A stretch of 62,715 nt of DNA from Nitrospirota bacterium (GTDB lineage Bacteria > Nitrospirota > Thermodesulfovibrionia > Thermodesulfovibrionales > UBA9159). Below are positions 17,441 through 26,008 of this stretch, in pieces. The stretch covers positions 1-62,715 of the forward strand of contig JAJYIF010000020.1 of assembly GCA_021790195.1 (NCBI GenBank). The letters are read 5' to 3'. The position numbers and the translations under genes are program-made. Under the pieces are notes generated by a model. It ran no database searches. It worked only from the letters and a program-made list of their open reading frames with translations, and was not told where the DNA came from. How positions within the stretch are numbered: the stretch's first letter is position 1; each line of letters starts with the position of its first letter.

Positions 17441-20057
17441 TGACTATATGGTATACGGATTCCATCGCCTTGTCCAGTGCGGCAAGGTCACTTGTGCCGC
17501 CTTGCGCCATCTCGGGCTTCCCGCCGCCCCTGCCTCCGGCCAGAGCGGCAACCTCTTTGAGGATCTCTCCCGCATTGAACCTGGAGCTCAGGTCTTTTGT
17601 CACCGTAAGGAGCATGGAGGCCTGGCCGTTCTTGACCGATGAAAGGAATATGATCCCCGAGGCGACCTTGTCCCTCAGCGCGTCTGCCAGGGTACGCAGG
17701 TCTTTCTGCTCGAGGTCCTCAATCCTGTGGGAGATGACGGTTATGCCGTCTATTCTTTGTGAACTCTCCAGGACAGATGACAGACCCATCGTCGCAGTCT
17801 TTGCGGCGGCGGCCTCGCGTTCCCTCTCGATCGTCCTCATGTCCGAAAGGAGTCTTTCTATCCGCGCATAGGCCCGGTCGGTCTTCAGCAACTCATTGAT
17901 CTTTCTGAGCTCTTCTGTCTTCGTCTTCAGGTATTGAAGGGCCTCTATGCCGGTAAGGGCCTCGATGCGTCTGATGCCGGAGGCGACACTGCTCTCAGAG
18001 ACGATCACAAAAGATCCGATGTCCCCGGTAGCCTTGCAATGGGTCCCACCGCAAAGCTCGGAGCTGAAACCCGGGACAGAGATCACCCTCACTTTGTCTC
18101 CGTATTTCTCTCCGAAGAGGGCCATGGCGCCGGATTCTACGGCTGTCCTGGTGTCCATCACAGACGTTACCACAAGCAGGTTCTCAAGGATCTTTTCATT
18201 CACTGTGGTCTCTATGGAGGATATCTCAGCGCCTTCCATGCCGGAGAAGTGGGTGAAGTCGAACCGCAGTCGCTCAGGAGATACGAGGGAGCCGGCCTGT
18301 TTCACATGCTCTCCAAGGACCGATCTCAGAGACGCCTGGAGGAGATGCGTTGCGGTATGGTTGCGCATGGTCGCCCTTCTCTTGGCCGCGTCGACCCTGC
18401 ATTGCACCCTGTCCCATACGCGCAGCGTGCCCTTCTTCACCTTGATTATATGAGAGTGAAGTCCTTCAAGGGGTTTCTTGCAATCGAGCACCCTGACACG
18501 GAAATCTTCTCCCGCAATCTCGCCCGTGTCGCCGACCTGACCGCCCGATTCCCCGTAAAACGGTGTCTTGTCCAGGAAGATCTCCGCTTCCGAGCCTTCG
18601 GCGACTTCTTTTATGACCTTTCCGTCCTTGACGATCGCCCTGACCACCGCGGCTGACTCGATGGCCTCATATCCTATGAACTCTGTCGGTCCGATCTCTG
18701 AAAGCAGTTCCCTGTATATGGAGGCGACGGCCTCTTCCTCGCCCACCCAGGAAGCCCTTGCCCTTTCCCTCTGGATCTCCATCTCGCAATGGAACCCTTC
18801 TTCGTCGATTAGGAGGTCGTTGTCGGCGGCGATGTCCCTCGCGAGGTCCAGGGGAAAACCGTATGTGTCATATAGCCTGAAGAGGTCTTTCCCCGGCATT
18901 ACTTTTCCGCTGGACGACTTGACGGAAGATATCATATCATCCATGATCTTCATCCCAACCTCAAGGGTCCGCGAAAAACGTTCCTCTTCCAGCATAAGAA
19001 GCTTTGAAGACCTGTCCTTTTCTTCGAGAAGCTCGGGATAAGTCTCTCCCATGGCCCCGGCGACGGCATCCAGGAGCGAGTAAAGGACCGGCTTTTCGAC
19101 GCCCAGGAGGCGGGCATGGCGCGACGCCCTTCTGATTATCCTTCTGAGCACGTAGCCCCTGCCGTCGTTGGCCGGCATCAGACCTTCCGCGAGAAGGAAA
19201 GAGACCGCCCTGATGTGGTCGGCGATGACCCGCAACGAAACGTCCTGCTCACGAGTTCTTCCGTATGTCGCGCCCGTTGCAGAGCATATAGCTGATATTA
19301 TTGGTGCGAAGATATCGATATCGAAGTTATTCAGTTTCCCCTGGAGCACGGCGGATATCCGCTCGAGTCCCATGCCCGTGTCGATGCTCGGCTTCGGAAG
19401 GGGCGAGAGGTTTCCCTTGTCGTCGCGATTGAACTGCATGAACACCAGGTTCCATATCTCGAGATACCTGTCGCAGTCGCACCCGACCGAGCAGTCGGGA
19501 CGTCCGCAGCCGACCGCGGGACCCTGATCTATTATGATCTCCGAGCACGGGCCGCATGGTCCGGTGTCGCCCATCTGCCAGAAGTTGTCCTTGGCGCCGA
19601 GTCTCACTATCCTGCTCTCGGGTATATCCGTGAGGTCCAGCCAGAGTCTGGCCGCCTCATCGTCGTCTTCATATACAGAGGCCCATAATTTCTCTTTCGG
19701 AAGCCCGAACTTCTCCGTCAGCAGTTCCCATGCGTAGGATATCGCGTCTCTCTTGAAGTAGTCCCCGAAAGAGAAGTTGCCGAGCATTTCAAAAAAGGTG
19801 TGGTGCCTGGCGGTATGTCCGACGTTTTCGATGTCGCTGTGTTTTCCGCCTGCACGCATGCATTTCTGACATGAGGTCGCTCTGGTGTATCCTCTCTTTT
19901 CTTCCCCGAGGAACACCGACTTGAACTGCACCATGCCCGCGTTTGTGAAGAGAAGAGTGGGATCGGCCTTCGGTATCAGGGAAGAGCTCTTCACGACCTC
20001 ATGTCCCTTCTCCCTGAAATAATCAAGGAAAGCCGCTCTTATCTCACTGCCCTTCAT
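17415..20057 (-). CDS. alaS: Alanyl-tRNA synthetase
   Basis: An 880-residue AlaRS of full length. It has the class II catalytic core at the N-terminus (RATSCQKCMRAGGKHSDIENVG, HTFFEMLGNFSFGDYF), the editing domain with zinc ligands HTATHLL and CGGTHC, and the C-Ala region with a glycine-rich end (GGRGGGKPEMAQGG). It charges tRNA-Ala with alanine and clears Ser/Gly mischarging. It lies in the conserved block recA-pilT-recX-lipoprotein-alaS, 30 bases downstream of the lipoprotein gene. Confidence 0.98.
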   Translation of the reverse strand: MKGSEIRAAFLDYFREKGHEVVKSSSLIPKADPTLLFTNAGMVQFKSVFLGEEKRGYTRATSCQKCMRAGGKHSDIENVGHTARHHTFFEMLGNFSFGDYFKRDAISYAWELLTEKFGLPKEKLWASVYEDDDEAARLWLDLTDIPESRIVRLGAKDNFWQMGDTGPCGPCSEIIIDQGPAVGCGRPDCSVGCDCDRYLEIWNLVFMQFNRDDKGNLSPLPKPSIDTGMGLERISAVLQGKLNNFDIDIFAPIISAICSATGATYGRTREQDVSLRVIADHIRAVSFLLAEGLMPANDGRGYVLRRIIRRASRHARLLGVEKPVLYSLLDAVAGAMGETYPELLEEKDRSSKLLMLEEERFSRTLEVGMKIMDDMISSVKSSSGKVMPGKDLFRLYDTYGFPLDLARDIAADNDLLIDEEGFHCEMEIQRERARASWVGEEEAVASIYRELLSEIGPTEFIGYEAIESAAVVRAIVKDGKVIKEVAEGSEAEIFLDKTPFYGESGGQVGDTGEIAGEDFRVRVLDCKKPLEGLHSHIIKVKKGTLRVWDRVQCRVDAAKRRATMRNHTATHLLQASLRSVLGEHVKQAGSLVSPERLRFDFTHFSGMEGAEISSIETTVNEKILENLLVVTSVMDTRTAVESGAMALFGEKYGDKVRVISVPGFSSELCGGTHCKATGDIGSFVIVSESSVASGIRRIEALTGIEALQYLKTKTEELRKINELLKTDRAYARIERLLSDMRTIEREREAAAAKTATMGLSSVLESSQRIDGITVISHRIEDLEQKDLRTLADALRDKVASGIIFLSSVKNGQASMLLTVTKDLSSRFNAGEILKEVAALAGGRGGGKPEMAQGGTSDLAALDKAMESVYHIVKRTVTSNK

Positions 20058-20087
20058 AACTCGTTATCTCCCTCAGTGGAATCGGCC

Positions 20088-20492
20088 CTATTTTTGTTCA
20101 CTCTGCTGGTCCTGCGGCTTTTCGTCAGACTGCGCGGGCTGTGCCTTTTCGGCAGGCTGCTCCGGCTCGGGATATATGTCCGCTAATTTGCCGTCGACAA
20201 ACACCAGCCTCCTCTTGACCAGCACGCCCACCCCGGAAGAATAGATCCATTCCTCCCTAGGTTTCCCCTCCAAAGAGGGGGAGATCACGTTCACGGTTGC
20301 GGGCGCACCCAGGGCATACCGCACCTGCTGCGTGGTCATACCCATTGCGACCTGACCTTCTCTGATGTCCTGCTGGATCTCCGGCGGAAAATCCTTGATC
20401 TCATCCGGAGAGTATCTCACCACCGGTGCACAGCCTGCGAGAGACCATAAAGCGAGTGCCAGAAAAAATACACAGACAAGATAGCGTTTCAT
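20088..20492 (-). CDS. Small lipoprotein with SmpA/BamE-like fold signature
   Basis: A 134-residue protein with a lipoprotein signal peptide (hydrophobic 4-19, lipobox LAGC, Cys at about 21). The mature part contains GMTTQQVRYALGAPATVN and EEWIYSSG, the pattern of SmpA/OmlA/BamE-type domains that act in outer-membrane assembly or as scaffold lipoproteins. The tail is rich in Pro, Glu, Gln and Lys and is probably disordered. It overlaps recX by 4 bases. Confidence 0.75.
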   Translation of the reverse strand: MKRYLVCVFFLALALWSLAGCAPVVRYSPDEIKDFPPEIQQDIREGQVAMGMTTQQVRYALGAPATVNVISPSLEGKPREEWIYSSGVGVLVKRRLVFVDGKLADIYPEPEQPAEKAQPAQSDEKPQDQQSEQK

Positions 20493-21085
20493 TCCATATC
20501 CTCCTTACATTTGATGTTTCTCAGGGTCTTTCTTATAGTCTCAGGGAGAAAGCCGCGCCGGGCGAGAAGGCCGTATAGTCTTCTGACCGTGGCTGCAGGC
20601 AATTCCACGTTGTCTCCCTCTGGCGGCGTAATTCTCCACGAAGCTATCTTCCTTTCTACGAGTCTTTTTGCCAAATCCGACTCGTCGATATCGGCTGTCG
20701 TCTCTTCAAGGAGATCCCTTGGCACGCCCCTCTCGGCAAGGAATCTCTTTGTGCCGAGGAGACCGAGGTGCTTTGATTCCCTGGCATACCTCTTGAGAAT
20801 GCCAGCAAGTCTACGGTCGTCGAGGAACCCGCCCGACCTCAGCCGCTCGATGACCTTGACGATCGCCGAATCATCAAAACCTTTCATCCTGAGCCGTCCG
20901 GCCAGCTCTTTTTCGCTTCTGTCCCTGTAGCTCAGGAGTCTGAAGGCATAGTTAAGAACAGGGTCGTTCCGGGAAGGACCGCGGGAAGGCGCCGAAGACT
21001 TACCTCTTGAAGGGCCGGTTGCATGTCTTTGATTCGCAGGATACCGTGAGACATGGGCGGCGGATTCGGGAGGGATTCTTCTCAT
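20489..21085 (-). CDS. recX: Regulatory protein RecX
   Basis: A 198-residue RecX with the conserved helical repeats starting at about residue 44 (LNYAFRLLSYRDRSEKELAGRL) and including FDDSAIVKVIERLRSGGFLDD. The first ~40 residues are a basic, low-complexity extension (SRGKSSAPSRGPSRND) absent from typical RecX. RecX binds RecA filaments and blocks their extension. It overlaps pilT and the lipoprotein gene by 4 bases each, one gene away from recA. Confidence 0.88.
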   Translation of the reverse strand: MRRIPPESAAHVSRYPANQRHATGPSRGKSSAPSRGPSRNDPVLNYAFRLLSYRDRSEKELAGRLRMKGFDDSAIVKVIERLRSGGFLDDRRLAGILKRYARESKHLGLLGTKRFLAERGVPRDLLEETTADIDESDLAKRLVERKIASWRITPPEGDNVELPAATVRRLYGLLARRGFLPETIRKTLRNIKCKEDME

Positions 21086-22227
21086 TTAGCGAATCGATCT
21101 ACGTTCATCTGGGGACTCTTAGGGTCAAAAGGTTCCTCAAGCGCAAGGTCGCTTGTAGAGCGAACGCCCTTGACCTTCAGAACGAAGTCATCCGGGTTCG
21201 AGGCCCTTCTGAGCGCCTCTTCATAAGTGATGAGGTTGGACTTGAAGAGATCAAAAAGGGACTGGTCGAACGTCTGCATGCCGTAATGAATCTTACCCTG
21301 AGCGATGACATCCGGAAGAAGTTTTGTCTTGTCCTGGTCGAGGATGCAGTCCTTGATCATGGCTGTAGCTACGAGAACCTCAACCGCAGGCACCCTGCCT
21401 TTGCCGTCGACCCTCGGCACGAGCCTCATAGAGACTATCCCTCTTATGACCGAGGACAGCTGTATCCTCACCTGCTTGTGCTGATAGGGAGGGAAGACCG
21501 ATATGATCCTGTTCACGGTCTCTGTCGAATCTATAGTGTGCAGCGTACTGAAAACGAGATGACCTGTCTCGGCAGCGGTCAGGGCCGTCTGGATGGTCTC
21601 GAAATCGCGCATCTCTCCGACGAGTATCACATCCGGGTCCTGCCTCAGGGCCGAGCGCAGCGCCTGGCCGAAGGATTCAGTATCGCTGCCGATCTCGCGC
21701 TGGTTGACAATGCTCTTCTTGTCCCTGTGCAGATACTCGATCGGGTCCTCTATCGTAATTATATTGCATGTCCTGTTCATGTTGATAAAGTCGAGCATCG
21801 AGGCGAGGCTCGTCGACTTTCCGCTCCCTGTAGTGCCTGTGACGAGGATAAGGCCCCTCTCTTCCATCGCAAGTTTCTGCAAGACCTGCGGGAGATTGAG
21901 CTCCTCGATGGAAGGTATTCTCATGGGGATCACCCTGAAGACCATGCCTATGGTGCCTCTCTGAATGAAGACATTGCACCTGAACCTGCCGAGACCAGGG
22001 ACGCTGTAGGCCAGATCGATCTCATTCTTCTGCTTGAAGACTTCCCTCTGCCCGGGGCTCATGACTGAAAAGGCCATCTTCATGGCGTCCTGCTGGGAGA
22101 TCCTTTCCTCCGAGCCTAAAGGGGTCAGATCGCCTGTAATCCGCAATATGGGAGGCGAACCGACCTTGATATGGACATCCGAGGCGTTGTTGGAAATCGC
22201 TGTTTTGAGGAGATCGTTTATTTCCAT
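21082..22227 (-). CDS. pilT: PilT/PilU-type twitching motility ATPase
   Basis: A 381-residue retraction ATPase: Walker A GTTGSGKST, Asp box EDPIEYLH, Walker B with VGEMRDFET, and the His box TAAETGHLVFSTLHT. It depolymerises type IV pili. The PilT C-terminal AIRNLIR motif is not evident; the corresponding region reads QSLFDLFKSNLITYEEALRRA, so a PilU-like or other PilT paralogue is possible. The gene sits between recA and recX, and no other pilus genes occur in the window. It starts two bases after the recA stop. Confidence 0.92.
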   Translation of the reverse strand: MEINDLLKTAISNNASDVHIKVGSPPILRITGDLTPLGSEERISQQDAMKMAFSVMSPGQREVFKQKNEIDLAYSVPGLGRFRCNVFIQRGTIGMVFRVIPMRIPSIEELNLPQVLQKLAMEERGLILVTGTTGSGKSTSLASMLDFINMNRTCNIITIEDPIEYLHRDKKSIVNQREIGSDTESFGQALRSALRQDPDVILVGEMRDFETIQTALTAAETGHLVFSTLHTIDSTETVNRIISVFPPYQHKQVRIQLSSVIRGIVSMRLVPRVDGKGRVPAVEVLVATAMIKDCILDQDKTKLLPDVIAQGKIHYGMQTFDQSLFDLFKSNLITYEEALRRASNPDDFVLKVKGVRSTSDLALEEPFDPKSPQMNVDRFAK

Positions 22228-22228
22228 A

Positions 22229-23224
22229 TCACTTGACCGTCTTGGCTTCCGCTATCTTCTGCTCGACTGCGCCGCACGCGTCGGGATTGTTCTTCAGGTA
22301 CTCCTTCGCGTTCTCTCTCCCCTGACCGATCCTTGTCCCGTCGAAACTGTACCATGCTCCCGATTTTTCGATTATCCCCTTTTCCACCCCGATGTCCACG
22401 AGCTCTCCCACCCTTGAAATGCCTTCGTTAAAGTATATATCAAACTCGGCCTGCTTGAAAGGCGGCGCCACCTTGTTCTTCACCACCTTTACACGCACTC
22501 TTCCTCCCACGGTCTCCTGGTTTTCCTTGATATTGTCTATTTTTCTTATATCCAGGCGCATGGAGGAATAAAATTTCAGGGCGGTGCCCCCGGTCGTGGT
22601 CTCGGGATTGCCGAACATTACACCGATCTTCATCCTTATCTGGTTGATGAACAGGAGGGTCGTCAGCGACTTGGAGATCGCCGCGGTGAGTTTTCTCATC
22701 GCCTGACTCATGAGTCTTGCCTGGAGTCCGGGGAGTGAATCTCCCATGTCTCCTTCGATCTCCGCTTTCGGAACGAGGGCCGCCACTGAATCTATAACGA
22801 CAATATCCACTGCGCCGCTGCGCACGAGGGCCTCGGCAACCTCCAGGGCCTGTTCACCCGTGTCCGGCTGAGACACGAGGAGGTCCTCTATCTTCACGCC
22901 CAGCCTCTTCGCATAGTTGACATCCAGCGCATGCTCTGCATCAATGAAGGCCGCTACGCCCCCGGTCTTCTGAGCTTCAGCAATGGCGTGAAGGGCCAGA
23001 GTTGTCTTGCCCGAGGATTCCGGGCCGAATATCTCTATTACACGTCCTCTCGGATACCCCCCAATACCTGTGGCAAGATCGAGAGAAATGGAGCCTGTTG
23101 GTATAACCTGGAGGCCTTCAGCGATCTCGGCAGAGCCAAGGCGCATTATGGAACCCTTGCCGAAATTCCTTTCGATCTGTGAGATGGCCATCTCCAGGGC
23201 CTTTGTCTTGTCTTTATTCGTCAT
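22229..23224 (-). CDS. recA: Recombinase RecA
   Basis: A 331-residue RecA with Walker [12 protein letters not shown], Walker [11 protein letters not shown], loop 2 signature [18 protein letters not shown] and the N-terminal helix [20 protein letters not shown]. It catalyses strand exchange and triggers LexA autocleavage. The C-terminal acidic tail is short (ending [10 protein letters not shown]). Its start overlaps the 3' end of thpR by 11 bases, so it is probably co-expressed with the upstream genes; no LexA box is evident just upstream. Confidence 0.98.
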   Translation of the reverse strand: MTNKDKTKALEMAISQIERNFGKGSIMRLGSAEIAEGLQVIPTGSISLDLATGIGGYPRGRVIEIFGPESSGKTTLALHAIAEAQKTGGVAAFIDAEHALDVNYAKRLGVKIEDLLVSQPDTGEQALEVAEALVRSGAVDIVVIDSVAALVPKAEIEGDMGDSLPGLQARLMSQAMRKLTAAISKSLTTLLFINQIRMKIGVMFGNPETTTGGTALKFYSSMRLDIRKIDNIKENQETVGGRVRVKVVKNKVAPPFKQAEFDIYFNEGISRVGELVDIGVEKGIIEKSGAWYSFDGTRIGQGRENAKEYLKNNPDACGAVEQKIAEAKTVK

Positions 23225-23786
23225 AAGTCCTCCTCCCGAGGCGAAATTCAGCCAGAGTAGTATACTGAGCGCCTGCCGGTCTCAGATCGCTTTTCATCAG
23301 CGAGACAGCGCTGACCTCTATATTACCAAAATCCTTGTCTTTTAGCGCTTCAATAGCAGCCAGCAGAGAATTCATACCGCGAGAAGACCTGACCCGCCCG
23401 ATGGTAAGGTGCGGAGAGAAAGGTCTGTCCTCTCGTTCAAAGCCAACTGATAATGCGGCCTCCTCGACGTCCCTCTGGAGCTCTTTGAGATTTTCGCTGT
23501 CGGGAATGTCTATCCAGACAACACGGGGCCTTCTCCTATCAGGAAAAAGTCCTGTGCCGCGCAGATTGAGTCGGAATGACTCGTGTCGGGCGGCAAGCCG
23601 GGAGAGTTTCTCGTTCAGCCGGGAAGCTGTCTCCTCTTCAGTATTGCCCAGGAACTTGAGGGTCATGTGCATATTTGCGACAGGGACCCACTTGACGTCA
23701 GCGTTGCCCGACCTGAGTATCTCTATGGCCTTGTCTATCTCTCTCTTCAAAGATTCCTCGAAGTTTATCGAGATGAAACACCTCAT
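23214..23786 (-). CDS. thpR: RNA 2',3'-cyclic phosphodiesterase ThpR (2'-5' RNA ligase family)
   Basis: A 190-residue 2H phosphoesterase with both catalytic HxT/LxxF-type motifs: HMTLKFLG (about residue 40) and HLTIGRVR (about residue 125). It begins MRCFISINF, as usual for the family. It hydrolyses 2',3'-cyclic phosphodiester ends of RNA. It overlaps the CinA-like gene by 4 bases and recA by 11 bases; thpR-cinA next to recA is a common arrangement. Confidence 0.9.
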   Translation of the reverse strand: MRCFISINFEESLKREIDKAIEILRSGNADVKWVPVANMHMTLKFLGNTEEETASRLNEKLSRLAARHESFRLNLRGTGLFPDRRRPRVVWIDIPDSENLKELQRDVEEAALSVGFEREDRPFSPHLTIGRVRSSRGMNSLLAAIEALKDKDFGNIEVSAVSLMKSDLRPAGAQYTTLAEFRLGRRTYDE

Positions 23787-24271
23787 TTCCAGACCTCTAC
23801 GACCTCGTTGAGGAACTGAAGGGCGGCGATAGCAGCCTCACGCTTTATATCTTCCCTTTCGCCCTCGAAAAGCATCCCTTTCGATATCGTTTCCCGTTCC
23901 CAATCCACCGCCATAAAGACAAGGCCGACCCTTTTGTCTTCCATGGGTTTCGGGCCGAGATTGCCGGTGACGGACAAAGAGAAATCGGTACGTCTCTTCT
24001 TACGCACGGCCATTGCCATCGACCTTGCGGCCTCTTCGCTTACGGCGCCGTATTTTCTGATAACGGAGCCGCTGACCCCGAGAAGCTTGATCTTCGATTC
24101 CGTAGAATAGCAGACAACGGAAGAGTCGAAAAAGTCGGAGGCGCCCGGAAGCATTGTCAGCAGATGGCCTATGAGGCCCCCCGTGCACGATTCGGCGATG
24201 CTCAGACGGAGCGAGTTTCTTCTGAAGTTTTCGTGGGTCTTTCCGACCAATTCTATTTGAGGTGTATCCAT
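23783..24271 (-). CDS. pncC: CinA C-terminal domain protein (nicotinamide-nucleotide amidase)
   Basis: From the ATG at 24271 this is a 162-residue stand-alone CinA-C/PncC domain with AESCTGGLIGHLLT, SDFFDSSVVCYS and SLSVTGNLGPK in order. These enzymes deamidate nicotinamide mononucleotide to recycle NAD. Frame continuity allows a longer N-terminus from 24358, but that segment is unlike the family and reads antisense-like low-complexity sequence. The chosen start overlaps pgpA by 19 bases. The residue pattern LGPK replaces the more usual AGP, a mild oddity in the active-site loop. Confidence 0.82.
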   Translation of the reverse strand: MDTPQIELVGKTHENFRRNSLRLSIAESCTGGLIGHLLTMLPGASDFFDSSVVCYSTESKIKLLGVSGSVIRKYGAVSEEAARSMAMAVRKKRRTDFSLSVTGNLGPKPMEDKRVGLVFMAVDWERETISKGMLFEGEREDIKREAAIAALQFLNEVVEVWK

Positions 24272-24717
24272 ATCTGCAATAAAAGACTGGTGTAAACGCC
24301 GGCCATCAAATCGTCCGCCACAACACCCAACCCTCCCGGAAGGGTGCGCTCTATCCACCGCACCGGCGGCGGTTTTAGTATATCGAAAAAGCGGAATAAA
24401 AGAAAGGCGGCCGTTAGAAGGGGTAGGGTCCCAGGAAGCATAAGAACCGACACTGCGTAGCCGGCGAATTCGTCGATGACGATGTGCGTACTGTCCTTCT
24501 CGTTCAATATCTTTTCTGCGTGGTGCGCCGCGAGCGTGCCGACTCCGGCAACAACGATCACAATAAGGACCTGAACAGACAGAGACGGTTTCAAGAGATA
24601 ATAGAAGGCCATTGCAACGAGCGATCCCCAGGTCCCAGGCGCAATCGGCGCGTAACCCGTCGGGCCGAGGGTGGCGATATTCTTGAGTATATACTGCCTT
24701 AGATTAGACGGATTCAT
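24253..24717 (-). CDS. pgpA: Phosphatidylglycerophosphatase A
   Basis: From the ATG at 24717 this is a 154-residue PgpA with the signatures GYAPIAPGTWGSL, IVIDEFAGY and KPPPVRWIERTLPGGLGVVADD. It removes phosphate from phosphatidylglycerophosphate to give phosphatidylglycerol in the inner membrane. Four hydrophobic segments are visible. A further ATG at 24765 is in frame, but the extra 16 residues come from a palindromic repeat (SPLKPLFVKEG), so the later start, preceded by GAGGGG, is preferred. Confidence 0.9.
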   Translation of the reverse strand: MNPSNLRQYILKNIATLGPTGYAPIAPGTWGSLVAMAFYYLLKPSLSVQVLIVIVVAGVGTLAAHHAEKILNEKDSTHIVIDEFAGYAVSVLMLPGTLPLLTAAFLLFRFFDILKPPPVRWIERTLPGGLGVVADDLMAGVYTSLLLQIWIHLK

Positions 24718-24721
24718 TAGA

Positions 24722-24760
24722 TTCCCCTCTTTGACAAAGAGGGGTTTTAGGGGAGATTTT
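24722..24760. repeat. Palindromic intergenic repeat (10-bp stem, 1-nt loop)
   Basis: CCCCTCTTTG-A-CAAAGAGGGG (24724-24744) is a perfect inverted repeat followed by TTTTAGGGGAGATTTT. It translates as a PLFVKEG-type peptide on the minus strand. I recognise this string as a widespread dispersed palindrome in some bacteria, often overlapping gene ends. On the plus strand it looks like a terminator, but no plus-strand gene precedes it. Here it lies at the 5' edge of pgpA. Confidence 0.5.
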
Positions 24761-24799
24761 AGCAATCCTTATCAGATCCATAATCAGCAGTGTGCTCAC

Positions 24800-24905
24800 A
24801 ACAGTCGTCGTTTCAATATCTCATAGAAGTTTTCGCGCGCGCCTGAATCAGCGCGATGACTGTATCTACAAACCTTTTAGCCTGTTCAAGCCAATGACAT
24901 CATTG
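24800..24905 (-). pseudogene. Possible degenerate HEPN partner of the MNT gene
   Basis: Just downstream of the nucleotidyltransferase gene, the minus strand encodes HWLEQAKRFVDTVIALIQAR in one frame and, after a one-base shift, ENFYEILKRRLL before a stop. HWLEQAKR resembles the start of HEPN-domain proteins that pair with MNT nucleotidyltransferases. No start codon, in-frame stops and the apparent internal deletion point to a relic. The match is short and the assignment weak. Confidence 0.25.
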
Positions 24906-24921
24906 ACATTGCCCTGTTCTT

Positions 24922-25266
24922 TCAAAAAGGGATTCCTTCCTCCTCAATAAAGTCGTGTATCGGCAGAACAGATAGGTTGCCTTCTCGCCAATCTTTTTCC
25001 GAAACGATAAGGACGCTTATGTTGCAACAGTGCGCCAAATTCAGATAAAAGACCTTCTCTACTATGGAATGCCTGAGGTTCAGAGTAACCGGGCAGGGCA
25101 GGACTATCAGGAGGTCTGTGTCCGATTCCTCGTCTCCTCTTCCCACCGCCCTGGAGCCAAAAACTAAAAGCCTTGCAAGCGGAAATTCCTTCCTTATGGA
25201 TGAGGCAAGCTCTTCTATAGCCTGTTTTTCATTTTCCGTAAGGTTTAGCGACACCGTCTTGCTCAT
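24922..25266 (-). CDS. MNT-type minimal nucleotidyltransferase
   Basis: A 114-residue protein with the polymerase-beta-fold signature GSRAVGRGDEESDTDLL (GS followed by DxD), the metal-binding core of minimal nucleotidyltransferases. MNT proteins usually act as antitoxins that adenylylate or otherwise inactivate an adjacent HEPN toxin. An N-terminal helix precedes the core and the C-terminus is short. The start is supported by GGGG upstream (AAAGCGGGGTAATCT). No intact HEPN gene is adjacent; only a possible relic follows. Confidence 0.75.
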   Translation of the reverse strand: MSKTVSLNLTENEKQAIEELASSIRKEFPLARLLVFGSRAVGRGDEESDTDLLIVLPCPVTLNLRHSIVEKVFYLNLAHCCNISVLIVSEKDWREGNLSVLPIHDFIEEEGIPF

Positions 25267-25349
25267 AGATTACCCCGCTTTCACCATGTTTACACTACTT
25301 TTATACTGGTTATGCCGGGATATGTCAAGGACCAGAGCTTTACGTTGCT

Positions 25350-25766
25350 CTATCCCTCAACAATCCTGTAACTGAACGTTATCTTCGCGCAGCCTTCGAG
25401 TGTCGCTTTAACGGAGCAGTATTTTTCCATCGAGAGGTCGACCGCCCTCCTGACCGCTTCCTCGGAGAGGTTGTGGCCGGTCGCGACGAACTCTATATTT
25501 ATGTCGGTGAACTTCTTGGGATGCTCCTCGGCCCTTTTGCCGCTCACATTGATTTCGAGTCCATGCAGTTCCTGTCTCTTCTTCTTGAGGATGGATACGA
25601 CATCCATGCCGGAGCAGCCGCCGAGGCCGATAAGGATGAGTTCCGTCGGTCTGAGGGCCGTATTGTGCCCTCCAAATGCCTGCTCTCCGTCCATGACTAT
25701 CGCGTGGCCCGAACCCGCCTCTCCGACAAACTGAAGACCGTCAACGTATTTGACCTTGGCTTCCAT
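25350..25766 (-). CDS. OsmC/Ohr-family peroxiredoxin-like protein
   Basis: A 138-residue OsmC-fold protein with GLGGCSGMDVVSILKKKR containing the first active-site Cys (about residue 54) and LEGCAKITFSY containing the second near the C-terminus. OsmC/YhfA proteins reduce organic hydroperoxides or bind hydrophobic ligands. The arrangement is closer to the YhfA-like OsmC branch than to Ohr. The start is supported by GGAGGGA. The 242 bases between it and ymdB hold only a 54-codon open frame (25825-25989, minus) without a ribosome binding site, which I do not call. Confidence 0.88.
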   Translation of the reverse strand: MEAKVKYVDGLQFVGEAGSGHAIVMDGEQAFGGHNTALRPTELILIGLGGCSGMDVVSILKKKRQELHGLEINVSGKRAEEHPKKFTDINIEFVATGHNLSEEAVRRAVDLSMEKYCSVKATLEGCAKITFSYRIVEG

Positions 25767-26008
25767 TCAATCCCTCCACATATATTGAAAATTGAAATAG
25801 GACTCTAAATACGTGAACGCATCCCTATATGCGGATGGCGTTTGCGGAGAAATCTTTAGTTACGATACCCTGAAGCATCGAGAATACGGCAGCACAAGTC
25901 CCCTGACAAATCTTATGAACTTTACCGCTCATTGCCGATCTCAAAGATACAATCGTTTCTAAAGATTTTGGAGCGTACCCATCCCGCATCAAAAAAGCTA
26001 CTTAAACT

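Noticed and set aside
20262-20284. CCCCTCCAAAGAGGGGG inverted repeat similar to the palindrome at 24724
   Set aside because: It lies inside the lipoprotein coding sequence, has a different loop and is best explained as coding sequence.
25825-25989. 54-codon minus-strand ORF between osmC and ymdB
   Set aside because: No ribosome binding site, no recognisable motif and atypical composition; probably chance.
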